64,000 bases of DNA from DATFXM01 sp035315885 (GTDB lineage Bacteria > Acidobacteriota > Blastocatellia > UBA7656): contig DATFXM010000031.1 of assembly GCA_035315885.1 (NCBI GenBank), positions 31,610 through 95,609 of the forward strand, written 5' to 3'. This document shows positions 46,288 to 55,123 of this stretch, piece after piece. A program made the position numbers and the translations under genes. The stretch's first letter is position 1, and each line of letters starts with the position of its first letter. Below the pieces are notes generated by a model. That model saw only the letters and a list, made by a program, of their open reading frames with translations, ran no database searches and was not told the DNA's origin.

Positions 46288-47187
46288 ATGGCAAACGAAA
46301 GGACGCTCCAGGTTAAGGCGATCTCGGGTCATCCGGGCACCGTGCCGGGCGCGGGTGTAGTCCGCGAATTTGAGGTCGCGAAGCTCATAGACGTGACCAC
46401 CTGCATCGGCTGCAAGGCTTGTGAAGTTGCGTGCGTGGAATGGAACGATCATCCCTTCCGCGAGACGACGTTTGACAACACCTATCAGACGATGCCGTCT
46501 ACCGAGTGGAACTACTACAACCTGATCAAATTCAATGAGCACCTTCGCGAGGACGGCACTCTGATGTGGCTGATGAGAAAGGATCAGTGCATGCACTGCG
46601 CCGATCCCGGCTGTCTGAGAGCGTGCCCCGCCGACGGAGCGATCGTTCAGTACACGAACGGAATCGTGGACTTCAATCAGCAGAACTGCATCGGGTGTCA
46701 GTACTGCGTCTCGGGATGTCCTTTCAACATTCCCAAGTTCAACGCTACCACAAAGAAAGTTCACAAGTGCACGCTGTGTTCCGACAGGGTGGGTGCGGGG
46801 CTGGAGCCCGCGTGTATCAAGGCGTGTCCGACGGGATGCCTGCACTTCGGGACCAAGGAGGAGATGGTTCAGCTAGCGAAGGCGAGGGTTGACCAACTGC
46901 AACATGACTCGATGTTTCCGATGCCGAACGCTGGACTCTATGATCCGCAATCGATCGGGGGAACACACGTCATCTACGTTCTGCATGATGCGACGAAGCC
47001 CGAGCTGTATGGCGGCCTGCCGGCCGATCCACAAATACCGATGAGCTACACTTATTGGAAGTTCATCGCAAAGCCCGTGGGCCTGGTGATTGCGCTGCTG
47101 AGCCTGCTTGGGGTGTTCTTTCACTACATCCTGAATGGGCCGAAGCTGCCGCAACCTGATGCTGCTGCGAGGGAGGAGAAAATATGA
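46288..47187 (+). CDS. fdnH: Formate dehydrogenase iron-sulfur beta subunit (FdnH-like)
   Basis: A 299-residue protein with AGAGGAG upstream. Four ferredoxin-type cysteine clusters are visible: 'CIGCKACEVACVEWND', 'CMHCADPGCLRACPADGAI', 'CIGCQYCVSGCPFNIP' and 'CTLCSDRVGAGLEPACIKAC' then PTGCL. A C-terminal membrane helix ('PVGLVIALLSLLGVFFHYIL') anchors it. It carries electrons from the FdnG molybdenum site to the cytochrome b subunit. Its stop overlaps the next start (ATGA). Confidence 0.95.
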   Translation: MANERTLQVKAISGHPGTVPGAGVVREFEVAKLIDVTTCIGCKACEVACVEWNDHPFRETTFDNTYQTMPSTEWNYYNLIKFNEHLREDGTLMWLMRKDQCMHCADPGCLRACPADGAIVQYTNGIVDFNQQNCIGCQYCVSGCPFNIPKFNATTKKVHKCTLCSDRVGAGLEPACIKACPTGCLHFGTKEEMVQLAKARVDQLQHDSMFPMPNAGLYDPQSIGGTHVIYVLHDATKPELYGGLPADPQIPMSYTYWKFIAKPVGLVIALLSLLGVFFHYILNGPKLPQPDAAAREEKI

Positions 47188-48005
47188 GCACCTCGGTAGA
47201 GCGCTTTGACGAGCAAGCCAGGCAGCGCTTCGGCAGATTCGGGCGAACCACAGTTCACGAGGGTGAGCTATTGCGCCACCCGGTTTACACCAGGGTACTG
47301 CACTGGACGGTGGCGATCTTTTTCTTCCTGGCATTGTTGTCGGGATTGGCGATCTATTCGCCGTGGCTGTATCGCTGGATAAGCCCGTTGTTCGGTGGCG
47401 GAGCCAACACTCGACTGCTTCACCCATGGTTTGGTGCTGGATTCGTGATTGTTTATTTGTTCCAGTTCCTGAACTGGCTTTCACCGATGCGGTGGAAGCC
47501 GGCGGATCGACAATGGGTCGGTCGAATGCGCGAGTACGTGAGCGGCGATGAAAAACTGGAACCGGAATACGTTGGATTCTTCAATGCAGGACAGAAGCTT
47601 CAGTTTTGGGAAATTGTTTTCGGAGCGGGGCTGTTGCTTATTACAGGATTTTTCATGTGGTTTCCGGAAGTATTCGGAAGGATCCTGGTAGCGATAGCGT
47701 ACGTACTACATGACATCGCAGCTTTGATAATGGTGTTCGGAATCTGGATTCACATTTACTTGAGCACAGTCGGCCAACCGGGAACGTTTCAATCAATGAC
47801 TCGAGGCGTGGTCACACGCGCGTGGGCTTGGACGAATCATCCCGCTTGGTACGCTGACGTTACCGGTCGCAACCCGCGAGAGGATCACCAACGCGAGCTT
47901 GATCGACAGGAACGTCGCCGCGCAAGAGAGCGAAGTCTGGATGAAGTAGCCGAGGAGAAACCCTCACCTGACCGCAACTCTCCGGATGCACCGGGTAGTC
48001 GCTGA
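47184..48005 (+). CDS. fdnI: Formate dehydrogenase cytochrome b gamma subunit (FdnI-like)
   Basis: A 273-residue membrane protein overlapping fdnH by 4 nt. Four transmembrane helices with haem-ligand histidines are visible: 'HPVYTRVLHWTVAIFFFLAL', 'LLHPWFGAGFVIVYLFQFLN', 'IVFGAGLLLITGFFMWFP' and 'VLHDIAALIMVFGIWIHIYL'. It takes electrons from FdnH to quinone. A basic, Arg/Glu-rich cytoplasmic tail of ~50 residues ('DHQRELDRQERRRARERSLD') extends beyond the family core. Confidence 0.93.
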   Translation: MSTSVERFDEQARQRFGRFGRTTVHEGELLRHPVYTRVLHWTVAIFFFLALLSGLAIYSPWLYRWISPLFGGGANTRLLHPWFGAGFVIVYLFQFLNWLSPMRWKPADRQWVGRMREYVSGDEKLEPEYVGFFNAGQKLQFWEIVFGAGLLLITGFFMWFPEVFGRILVAIAYVLHDIAALIMVFGIWIHIYLSTVGQPGTFQSMTRGVVTRAWAWTNHPAWYADVTGRNPREDHQRELDRQERRRARERSLDEVAEEKPSPDRNSPDAPGSR

Positions 48006-48105
48006 TCCCAGAACATATAATTTAGTCCCTGCACTGCAGGAAGCAGTCGCAAGGGTGGTGTCATCTAAAAAGTTAACCAGTGGGACTTTATAGGAGTAGA
48101 GTCTG

Positions 48106-48711
48106 ATGCAGGTTTTTAGAAAGACGTTGGAACGAGCAGTTCGCAAGACATCGAAGCCCGGAAATACCTTTGTCGTTCAAAAGAACCGAACAAATAACTT
48201 TCACTACGATTTCAGTATAGAAGTGAATGGAGTCCTGAAGTCTTGGTCGGTGCCTAAAGGACCCTCTCAGAATCCGTCGGTACAAAGAGTCGCGATCGCA
48301 AATGAGGATCACCAAATCGACTTTGACAGCGCGGCACTCGAGGTATCAGAAAAACCAGACTTCGCCAGCGACGGGAACGTGGTATGGGATGAGGGAACAT
48401 ACGACCCGGCAAACGGTGAAGTAGCAGAAGCGCTTTCGAAAGGCGAGCTGCGGCTCGAACTAAAGGGCAGAAAGCTGAAAGGCGCGTGGCTGCTGACTCG
48501 AACGAGTGGCAGAAACTGGCTTTTGATAAAACACGGGGTTAACGGCGGAGGTTTGTCGCGGCTGGCAGGGACGCAACTTAGCGGCAACGTCTCAGCCGGA
48601 TTGACTACTGACTCCTCTAAGATCGGTGAGACTCCGATGAACATTCGGAGGAGGTTGAGGGCAGATCGGCCGGCGCCTTCGAGCAATAGAAAGTACAGAT
48701 ATCATCAGTAA
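48106..48711 (+). CDS. Stand-alone LigD-type 3'-phosphoesterase domain, catalytically degenerate
   Basis: A 201-residue protein with AGGAG upstream. Residues ~20-145 align with the phosphoesterase (PE) domain of bacterial LigD ('NFHYDFSIEVNGVLKSWSVP', 'KGPSQNP', 'RVAIANEDHQIDFD', 'LKGAWLLTR', 'NWLLIKHG'). Compared with the residues I know for Pseudomonas LigD, His33, Asp35 and His69 are kept, but the first metal His is Asn27, the active-site Arg is Ser37 and the Tyr is Phe73. The usual IPxGxYGAG loop is also absent. It may bind DNA ends without cleaving, or act differently. No ligase or Ku gene is adjacent. Confidence 0.8.
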   Translation: MQVFRKTLERAVRKTSKPGNTFVVQKNRTNNFHYDFSIEVNGVLKSWSVPKGPSQNPSVQRVAIANEDHQIDFDSAALEVSEKPDFASDGNVVWDEGTYDPANGEVAEALSKGELRLELKGRKLKGAWLLTRTSGRNWLLIKHGVNGGGLSRLAGTQLSGNVSAGLTTDSSKIGETPMNIRRRLRADRPAPSSNRKYRYHQ

Positions 48712-48731
48712 TCAAGCGATAGCGTTCAACG

Positions 48732-48776
48732 CAAGGACGCCGGAGCGCAATGAGCTATTGCGAGCCGGCGTCCTTG
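48732..48776. terminator. Bidirectional hairpin between convergent genes
   Basis: A 12-bp stem CAAGGACGCCGG / CCGGCGTCCTTG, a 2x2 internal mismatch and a further 6 bp GCGCAAT/ATTGCG-type stem around a GAGCT loop. It sits between the phosphoesterase stop and the stop of the opposing gene, without a strong T-tract. Confidence 0.65.
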
Positions 48777-48797
48777 AGCTGTGTTTGGAGTCGATTC

Positions 48798-49574
48798 TTA
48801 CGGCTTCCCGTTTCGAGTCATGAACGACTCATAGTACTTCCGGCCGCGCTCAAAGCCTCGCTTGAACACTTCGTTGTTATAGTCCGATGGAGAACGTCGT
48901 TTCAGGTAAGCCTCAGCCTCTTGATTAGCGCGTCCCCGCACCGCCGGGTGCAAAGCAGTTTCGAAACCTCGACGGTACGTTTCTTCGCTAGTTTCGAATT
49001 CCGAAACCTCGCTCAAATAGTCCTCGGCCTCGGCGTCTCTCAGGCCAATCCACCATCGGTGGCGGGCAGTGTCGATTGACTCGGCCCCCGCGCTCTGCAT
49101 GATTTCGCGCGCGTGGTTTGCTTGAACGTCATCGTTAGCGAAGACGATTACTACGGTTCGACCTTGCTGGAGCGCGTGTTCATAAACGAATAGCTCGTCG
49201 ACGGGCAAGCCGTTTGACATCGCGTCTTCGAGTGCTTCTCCAGCAAGCACGCCACCGGTGGCGCCTCCAGCGGCCAGAAGCGCCGCGCCTGCTACACCGG
49301 TTGCAATCACCGGCCCAACACCGGGGACGAGCAGACTGGCCACCGTAGCGCCCAATGCCATGCCGCTTGCTGCCCCGATTGCGCCTCCAACCACACCACC
49401 TAATGCCGCTCCCATGCCCGGTTGTTCGGTATCGCTCGTCGGCACAGCCGACACATCAGGCTCGGCCGGCGTTAGAAGGCTCACCCGGTTCCCGTCCATG
49501 CCGATCGCTCGCAGCCTGTCTACCACCGCTTCTCCACCGGATCGCGACGTGAATATTCCTACCACCGATTTCAT
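48798..49574 (-). CDS. Glycine-zipper stress-type protein of unknown function
   Basis: About 258 residues from ATG 49574, chosen because AGGAGAGG lies 6 nt upstream (an in-frame start at 49631 is worse). The N-terminal ~50 residues ('KSVVGIFTSRSGGEAVVDRL') look like a small alpha/beta domain found in general-stress membrane proteins. Residues ~60-120 are very rich in Gly and Ala with small-residue spacing ('GMGAALGGVVGGAIGAASGM'), a likely membrane-inserting zipper. The C-terminal part has two related motifs, 'YRRGFETALHP' and 'FKRGFERGRKYY'. Function unknown. It is 65 nt from the DUF6496 gene and probably co-transcribed with it. Confidence 0.65.
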   Translation of the reverse strand: MKSVVGIFTSRSGGEAVVDRLRAIGMDGNRVSLLTPAEPDVSAVPTSDTEQPGMGAALGGVVGGAIGAASGMALGATVASLLVPGVGPVIATGVAGAALLAAGGATGGVLAGEALEDAMSNGLPVDELFVYEHALQQGRTVVIVFANDDVQANHAREIMQSAGAESIDTARHRWWIGLRDAEAEDYLSEVSEFETSEETYRRGFETALHPAVRGRANQEAEAYLKRRSPSDYNNEVFKRGFERGRKYYESFMTRNGKP

Positions 49575-49639
49575 AAGTCCTCTCCTAGAACCGCGCACAG
49601 AAATGCGTCGGTCTTTGTGGCAAACCGCCATTCGCGAGA

Positions 49640-50092
49640 TCAGGCGTTCTTCCGTGTGGCTGCCGCCTTCTTGGCAGACCTGGAGCGCGAAGCCTTTGAT
49701 CGTCGCGCCGCGGCGCCTCGAGCTTGCCGGGACAGCGATCCTTTGGACGCGGCCTTACGTGCCTCTCTACGAAGTGCCTTTGTAGTCGCTCGGGAACGTT
49801 TGGAAGACACTTTTTTCCTTGATCCTGAACTCTGGCCTTTTTCGTAGTCGCGCTCAGCCTTCTCTCTTGTATCCTCCGATGCTTGGCCTTTCTTTGGCGG
49901 TTTGAGCTTTACGCCGGCCCGTCGCGCCTTGGACAGACCGATGGCAATAGCTTGCTTTGTGCTACGCGCTCCGTGTTTGCCTTCGCGGATATGATCAATT
50001 TCTTCTTTGACGAATTCTCCGGCCTGGGTAGAAGGGGCTTTGCCTTCACGTTCATCTTCTTCTGCTTTTTTCAGGGTACTTTTCTCGGGCAT
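49640..50092 (-). CDS. DUF6496 histone-H1-like basic protein
   Basis: A 150-residue protein with GAGGAG upstream. The N-terminal half carries the DUF6496 block 'EFVKEEIDHIREGKHGARST' and 'KQAIAIGLSKARRAGVKLK'. The C-terminal half is a Lys/Arg/Ser/Ala-rich tail ('SSKRSRATTKALRREARKAA') resembling histone H1 tails, consistent with nucleic-acid binding. It is next to a stress-type protein and, beyond it, the LigD-like PE protein; the group looks like a stress or DNA-maintenance island, but this is inferred. Confidence 0.75.
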   Translation of the reverse strand: MPEKSTLKKAEEDEREGKAPSTQAGEFVKEEIDHIREGKHGARSTKQAIAIGLSKARRAGVKLKPPKKGQASEDTREKAERDYEKGQSSGSRKKVSSKRSRATTKALRREARKAASKGSLSRQARGAAARRSKASRSRSAKKAAATRKNA

Positions 50093-50275
50093 TTTGGACT
50101 CCTCTCCGGCTCCGCGTCAGAGATATGAGTGGCAAAGTCAGTGCCGAGCGGTTGGGCTGCATATGTGAGCTTTTTGACGTTAGAACGAGGGTGGATTTAA
50201 AGAATGGAACGGGGATGCTTCAATCGATGGCCTCAAGAAGGACAGGGCTGCACTGGGAAGGGACACAGGACTTCT

Positions 50276-50318
50276 TAGTGCTGAGTGCTGAGTGCCGAGT
50301 GCCAACCCTGAAGGGGTT
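50276..50318. repeat. GAGTNCC/GAGTGCT heptads with AACCCTGAAGGGGTT unit (copy 5)
   Basis: TAGTGCT GAGTGCT GAGTGCC GAGTGCC followed directly by AACCCTGAAGGGGTTGC. This repeats the junction seen at 26.76 kb. There is no inverted partner within 100 nt. Confidence 0.8.
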
Positions 50319-50368
50319 GCAGAGAGTGTGCAGGCTCCCCTTACCCCTTGCATAGGCAAACAGCCCAC

Positions 50369-50412
50369 GGCCTACCGCCTACCGCAAACTGCCTACTGCC
50401 TACCGCCTACTG
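50369..50412. repeat. GCCTACY heptad array
   Basis: About six tandem 7-bp units: GCCTACC, GCCTACC, GCAAACT, GCCTACT, GCCTACC, GCCTACT. It lies in the 439-nt gap before the secreted unknown (50093-50531). The rest of that gap holds copy 5 of the GAGTNCT family and, at its right end, AGGAGG for the next gene. Confidence 0.85.
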
Positions 50413-50531
50413 CATTATTAATGCATTGTCACGGCGGCGGATGGAGTCTCTTAGAATAGGGTTGCACTTAGCAGACCCAACCACGTCTTCTTGTGGAGTT
50501 CCAATCACCGCTCTAGAAAGGAGGAGTTGTT

Positions 50532-51563
50532 ATGGAACGTCGGCAATTGCATTCACGTTTCAGGTTCCTTGCTCTTGCAGTACTCCTCTCCACCCTTGTA
50601 GTCCCATTGGGAATTGCGAACCCGCGCCCCGTTGCCAACGGCCAGGACGGCGATGAGTTCGACTTCACCATTAACGAAGCATTCCTTAACAAGCTGGCTT
50701 CTGACGACACCCTCGTCCAAACGATGAATGTGAAAATGCAAGCACACTCCTCCCTGCACAGTCTGAGCTCAGATTGCGAAATGCATGTTGCAGGTTCAGC
50801 GCAGGGAGTATCCATGGGCTCGCCTTCAGCCATCGTTGTAGAACCACCAAACCTCTGTCTCTTTGTTCCGCCCGGTGTGAGCAAGAGCCCCGGCAGCTTC
50901 TGGCCAAAGAACTTCGACGACAATGTCATCAGCAAGACTTGTGAGGTGAAGGGGTTCTTTCGCATCTTTACCGAGCACGCAAGCGGGACTCCCACCCCAT
51001 CCAATCCAAATCACGTCTTCGAGGTTCACCCGGCCCTATCGATAAAATGCGGCGACAACGAAATCTCGTTCAAGACCTTCCTCTCGGCGCCCGAAGGCCT
51101 CCGCGCAATCAAGGCGACGACTGCGACCATCTGTATGACGCGATCGTTGCAAGTCCGGTTCAAGAACAACCGCTACGAGTTCCAGGAAGGAACTCAGCAG
51201 TGTGGGAACTTCGCCATCATCGAAATCACCAACCTGAATCAGGCGTGGGTTCACAAGATGAACGGCGGGCATTCGGCCATCGCCAGAGTGAGTGCCGACG
51301 GTCTGAGCACGACCACGCTAAAGCTGTACACGCTGGAAGGCACCGACGCGGACGATTGGATGGAGGCCGTTCGATTGAATGGCATGACCGATGATCGCAA
51401 ACTGTTTCACGGGCTATTCACCTACGACTATCAGTCGATCATCAGAACGCTGAAGGCAGGCGGAAACACGCTCACAAAGCCCAGCGCCTTCACAACCGTC
51501 AGATTCCCGATGGCGCTCGTAGTCTTTGGCGACACTGAAACGGTTCCATGGGAGGAACAGTAG
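50532..51563 (+). CDS. Secreted protein of unknown function
   Basis: A 343-residue protein with AAAGGAGGAG upstream and a clear signal peptide ('FRFLALAVLLSTLVVPLGIA', cleavage near AN-PRP). The mature part is mixed alpha/beta with scattered cysteines ('SDCEMHV', 'NLCLFVPPG', 'SKTCEVKGFFRIF', 'ALSIKCGDNEISF', 'TICMTRS', 'TQQCGNF') that could form disulfides in the periplasm. I recognise no family. It precedes the propeller-type kinase by 222 nt without an obvious link. Confidence 0.7.
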   Translation: MERRQLHSRFRFLALAVLLSTLVVPLGIANPRPVANGQDGDEFDFTINEAFLNKLASDDTLVQTMNVKMQAHSSLHSLSSDCEMHVAGSAQGVSMGSPSAIVVEPPNLCLFVPPGVSKSPGSFWPKNFDDNVISKTCEVKGFFRIFTEHASGTPTPSNPNHVFEVHPALSIKCGDNEISFKTFLSAPEGLRAIKATTATICMTRSLQVRFKNNRYEFQEGTQQCGNFAIIEITNLNQAWVHKMNGGHSAIARVSADGLSTTTLKLYTLEGTDADDWMEAVRLNGMTDDRKLFHGLFTYDYQSIIRTLKAGGNTLTKPSAFTTVRFPMALVVFGDTETVPWEEQ

Positions 51564-51785
51564 AGAACCCGGTCTACAACTCGAATGCCGCTGTTTTCGT
51601 ACTTGTAAATCGCCCAGCCTTTGACAGTGTGAAATCGCGCGGTTAGAGTACGCACAAAACAGTTACCGAAGCCTCAAGACGATAGACGCGCAAGCCCCGA
51701 CTTCGGCAACTGCGAAAAATGCACATTCAGCGGCAGAAGAACAGTTGAGACAACTCGAGCTCCTCACGCTCCGCTGTATGAGTGT

Positions 51786-54700
51786 ATGAAGCTCAGCACA
51801 AATTCATCGCCTGGTCGCATCTCGTGTCTGCTTATCCTGCTGATAATGTCCGAGGCGATCTATGCCGAACGGCTGCCGATTCGCAGCTACACAACGCTCG
51901 ACGGACTGGCCCACAGCACAATTAATAGGATCGTTCGCGACTCGCGGGGATTTCTTTGGTTTTGCACCGCCGACGGACTGTCCCGCTTTGATGGCTACGC
52001 GTTCACCAATTTTGGGACGGATGAGGGATTGCCGCACCGCTCGGTGACCGATCTTCTTGAGACACGCAAGGGCGAGTATTGGGTCGCAACCAGAGCGGGG
52101 CTTGTTCGCTTCAATCCAAAGGCCGCACCGGAGAATCGAATCACCTACTGGAATGCAGTAGAGCCGGCCAAAAAATCCATGTTCACGGTGATCGACGCTG
52201 ACGACGAACACCTGCGGCCAGTATCGATCAGTGTACTACTGGAAGGGCGCGATGGCGCGATCTGGTGCGGCACCGACTCAGGCCTGTTCCGTCTCGAAGA
52301 CGCATCCGGTCATTTGGGACTACAGCAGATTGAGATCGGGATTCCATCTGACTGGGCGGAGGGATGGCAGATCTGGGATTTGCTTGAGAGCAAGGACGGC
52401 TCGGTTTGGGCGGCAACGCCGGGCGGCATGTATCGCAGGTGGCCCGATGGGACTGCGGCTCATTACACGAAAGAAAACGGCTTGCCGGACAATTATCTGC
52501 ACGACCTCTTTGAGGACCACTGCGGCCAGCTATGGGCGGGAACACGCTATGGCGGCTTCTTTCGCTTTGTAGCCGACGACACGCACAAACCTCCGGTAGT
52601 TGCTGCATCCTATTCAACCGGCGACGGGATGCCTTCGCCGTGGGTTTTCCAGATCTTTGAGGCATCCGACCGCAAGCTCTGGATTGCAACCAACCGGGGA
52701 CTGCTTCAGTTCTCACCCAACGGAGACGAAAGCGGGCGGCTGTTTCACCAGTATAGTGAGAGAAATGGCCTGAGTTACTACGACATCACAACGCTCAATG
52801 AAGATCTCGGCGGAAATCTGTGGATGGGCACGAACAACGCTGGTGCGATGAGACTTGAGCGCAACGGTTTTGTTACTTACGACCGGCGAGACGGCATCTA
52901 TGGTATCGATTCGATATTCGAAGACCGGACTGGCGCGGTGTGCTTTCGCGGAGTCGTCTATGGCGACAGCCGCACCAGCGTCTTCGAAGGCGCAAAAGCA
53001 GATCCTCTGGGAGCCACGCCTGACTATCACTACTTGCGCCTGGGCAGGTTTGACGGGCAACATTTTGCCTGGTTCCAACCGCATGCGGTATCCGACATGG
53101 GGTGGATATGTGAAGGCGTCACGCTTCAAACTCGAAGCGGTGAGTGGTGGGTTGCCGGCCTTCACGGGATAGTTCGCTTCCCTCCTTCCGACAGGTTCGA
53201 CCAGATCAAGGAGTCCAAACCTCTAGCCGTTTACAATGCTAAAGATGGAATGGGCAAGGATGAAGTCTTCAGAATGTTTGAAGATTCGAAGGGGAACGTT
53301 TGGATTTCTACGATGTCTCCCAAGCCCGTAGTCCTGTGGGAGCGCGATACCGGAACCATTCGAGACCTGACCGCAAAGCCAGCGCTATGGCCCGACGAGA
53401 AAATGCCGAGATCCTACGGTGAAGATCTGGCTGGAAACGTTTGGCTCGGGCTTGATGGCGAGATCGCGCGGTACCACAACGGCCGCGTCACCTGGTTCAA
53501 CGCAAACGACGGCGTGCCGCCGGGAATAATCACCAGCGTATATCGGGACCATGAAGGGAGACTCTGGCTGTCTTCGTCTCGAGGCGGATTGCTTCGCGTC
53601 GACAATCCGGAGGCGGAGCGTCCGGCGTTCGTCTCCTACACGATTGCTCAGGGGTTATCCAGTAATAGCACCGAGGTTCCGTCATACCGGTTGATAGTTG
53701 AAGACCTGCAAGGGCGCATCTACATCCCTACCGGGCGCGGACTGGATCGATTGGACCCAGCGACGGGAAACTTCCTGCACTTTACAACCGCCGACGGTTT
53801 AGCCTCCGGCTCATTCCGATCCAGTTTTCGAGATCGACGAGGTGGGCTTTGGTTCGGTACTAGCGGCGGCTTGTCGCATTTCGTACCTCCATCTGAAGAC
53901 CATCCGTTGCCTCCGCCTCCGATTCTGATCAGCGATCTGATAGTCGCAGGGTCTCGACGCTTCATTTCGGCGCTCGGTGAAACCGATATTACCCTTCCCG
54001 AGCTGACCGCCGATCAGAACCAATTGCGGATCGACTTTATTGGATTGAGCTTCGCGCCGGGACAAGTGCTGCACTACCAGCACAAGCTTGAAGGAACCGA
54101 CGAGGACTGGAGTCCGCCAACCGAACAGCGCAACGTCAACTATCGCCTCTCCCCAGGCCGCTACAAGTTTCTGGTGCGCGCAGTCAGCTCTGATGGAACC
54201 GTCAGCTCCAGCCCGGCAGTAGTTAGGTTCCGAATCCTGCCTCCAGTTTGGGCACGATGGTGGTTTCTCATGCTCGTTGGAACGGTCCTCACGTTGATTC
54301 TATATTGGCTCTATCGTTATCGCGTTGCGCGTCTGGTTGAACTGGAGCGAGTCCGCACGCGAATTGCTTCTGACCTTCACGATGACATTGGCGCGAACTT
54401 GACCAAGATCGCAATTCTTAGCGAAGTCGCGTATCAACAGCTTCTGGACGAGGAAAAGCGAAAGGACAGCCCCCTTTCGTCTATTGCGCGGATCTCGCGC
54501 GAATCAGTCGCCTCGATGAGCGACATAGTCTGGGCAGTGAATCCGAAGAGAGATCAGCTAAGGGATTTGACGCGCCGCATGAGAAGCTTCGCGAGCGATA
54601 CGCTGACTGCGCGTAACATCAGCTTCCAATTCCGGGCGCCCGACGTTGAGCAAAGCGTAAACCTTGCGGCGGACGTGCGACGCGGCGTCTTCCTGATTTA

Positions 54701-55007
54701 CAAGGAGGCGATCAATAACATCGTCCGCCATTCCTCGTGCAGTGAAGCGATCATTGACACGCGGATAGTCGAGCGCTGTCTCGAGTTGAGAATCGTCGAT
54801 AACGGCAAAGGGTTCGACTCGGCCTTTGCAGGCGAGGGCCAGGGCCTCATCAGCATGCGCAAACGAGCGGAGGGATTTGGCGGAACGCTGGAAGTCGCCT
54901 CGATTCCCGGGCAAGGGACGACCGTTACACTCAGAGTGCCGGTGGGCGGCGGAGGTTGGTTCCCAACTGACAGGATCCGGCTCAGAATCGCGCGCAACGG
55001 GTCCTGA
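51786..55007 (+). CDS. Propeller-type (two-component regulator propeller) sensor histidine kinase
   Basis: A 1073-residue protein. A signal peptide or anchor leads ~12 Reg_prop repeats forming a periplasmic double propeller ('IVRDSRGFLWFCTADGLSRF', 'LLESKDGSVWAATPGGMYRR', 'VYRDHEGRLWLSSSRGGLLR'), then a Y_Y_Y domain ('LHYQHKLEGTDEDWSPPTEQ', 'GRYKFLVRAVSSDGTV'), one membrane helix ('WWFLMLVGTVLTLILYWLY') and a HisKA_3-type kinase: phospho-His in 'RIASDLHDDIGANLTKIAIL', N-box 'IYKEAINNIVRHSSCSEA' and 'IVDNGKGFD'. No receiver is fused; the LuxR-type regulator follows. Signals are probably extracytoplasmic, often carbohydrate in related systems. Confidence 0.9.
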   Translation: MKLSTNSSPGRISCLLILLIMSEAIYAERLPIRSYTTLDGLAHSTINRIVRDSRGFLWFCTADGLSRFDGYAFTNFGTDEGLPHRSVTDLLETRKGEYWVATRAGLVRFNPKAAPENRITYWNAVEPAKKSMFTVIDADDEHLRPVSISVLLEGRDGAIWCGTDSGLFRLEDASGHLGLQQIEIGIPSDWAEGWQIWDLLESKDGSVWAATPGGMYRRWPDGTAAHYTKENGLPDNYLHDLFEDHCGQLWAGTRYGGFFRFVADDTHKPPVVAASYSTGDGMPSPWVFQIFEASDRKLWIATNRGLLQFSPNGDESGRLFHQYSERNGLSYYDITTLNEDLGGNLWMGTNNAGAMRLERNGFVTYDRRDGIYGIDSIFEDRTGAVCFRGVVYGDSRTSVFEGAKADPLGATPDYHYLRLGRFDGQHFAWFQPHAVSDMGWICEGVTLQTRSGEWWVAGLHGIVRFPPSDRFDQIKESKPLAVYNAKDGMGKDEVFRMFEDSKGNVWISTMSPKPVVLWERDTGTIRDLTAKPALWPDEKMPRSYGEDLAGNVWLGLDGEIARYHNGRVTWFNANDGVPPGIITSVYRDHEGRLWLSSSRGGLLRVDNPEAERPAFVSYTIAQGLSSNSTEVPSYRLIVEDLQGRIYIPTGRGLDRLDPATGNFLHFTTADGLASGSFRSSFRDRRGGLWFGTSGGLSHFVPPSEDHPLPPPPILISDLIVAGSRRFISALGETDITLPELTADQNQLRIDFIGLSFAPGQVLHYQHKLEGTDEDWSPPTEQRNVNYRLSPGRYKFLVRAVSSDGTVSSSPAVVRFRILPPVWARWWFLMLVGTVLTLILYWLYRYRVARLVELERVRTRIASDLHDDIGANLTKIAILSEVAYQQLLDEEKRKDSPLSSIARISRESVASMSDIVWAVNPKRDQLRDLTRRMRSFASDTLTARNISFQFRAPDVEQSVNLAADVRRGVFLIYKEAINNIVRHSSCSEAIIDTRIVERCLELRIVDNGKGFDSAFAGEGQGLISMRKRAEGFGGTLEVASIPGQGTTVTLRVPVGGGGWFPTDRIRLRIARNGS

Positions 55008-55123
55008 GCGTCTCGTCATGCTTTTGCTTCCGGCTACACCTACTCGAACACGTAGGCGACGCTTGGTTCGTTCTAATGTACACTCGGCCTGGAAGATCAG
55101 ATTTGCGAAGCGGAGGGCGAAGG

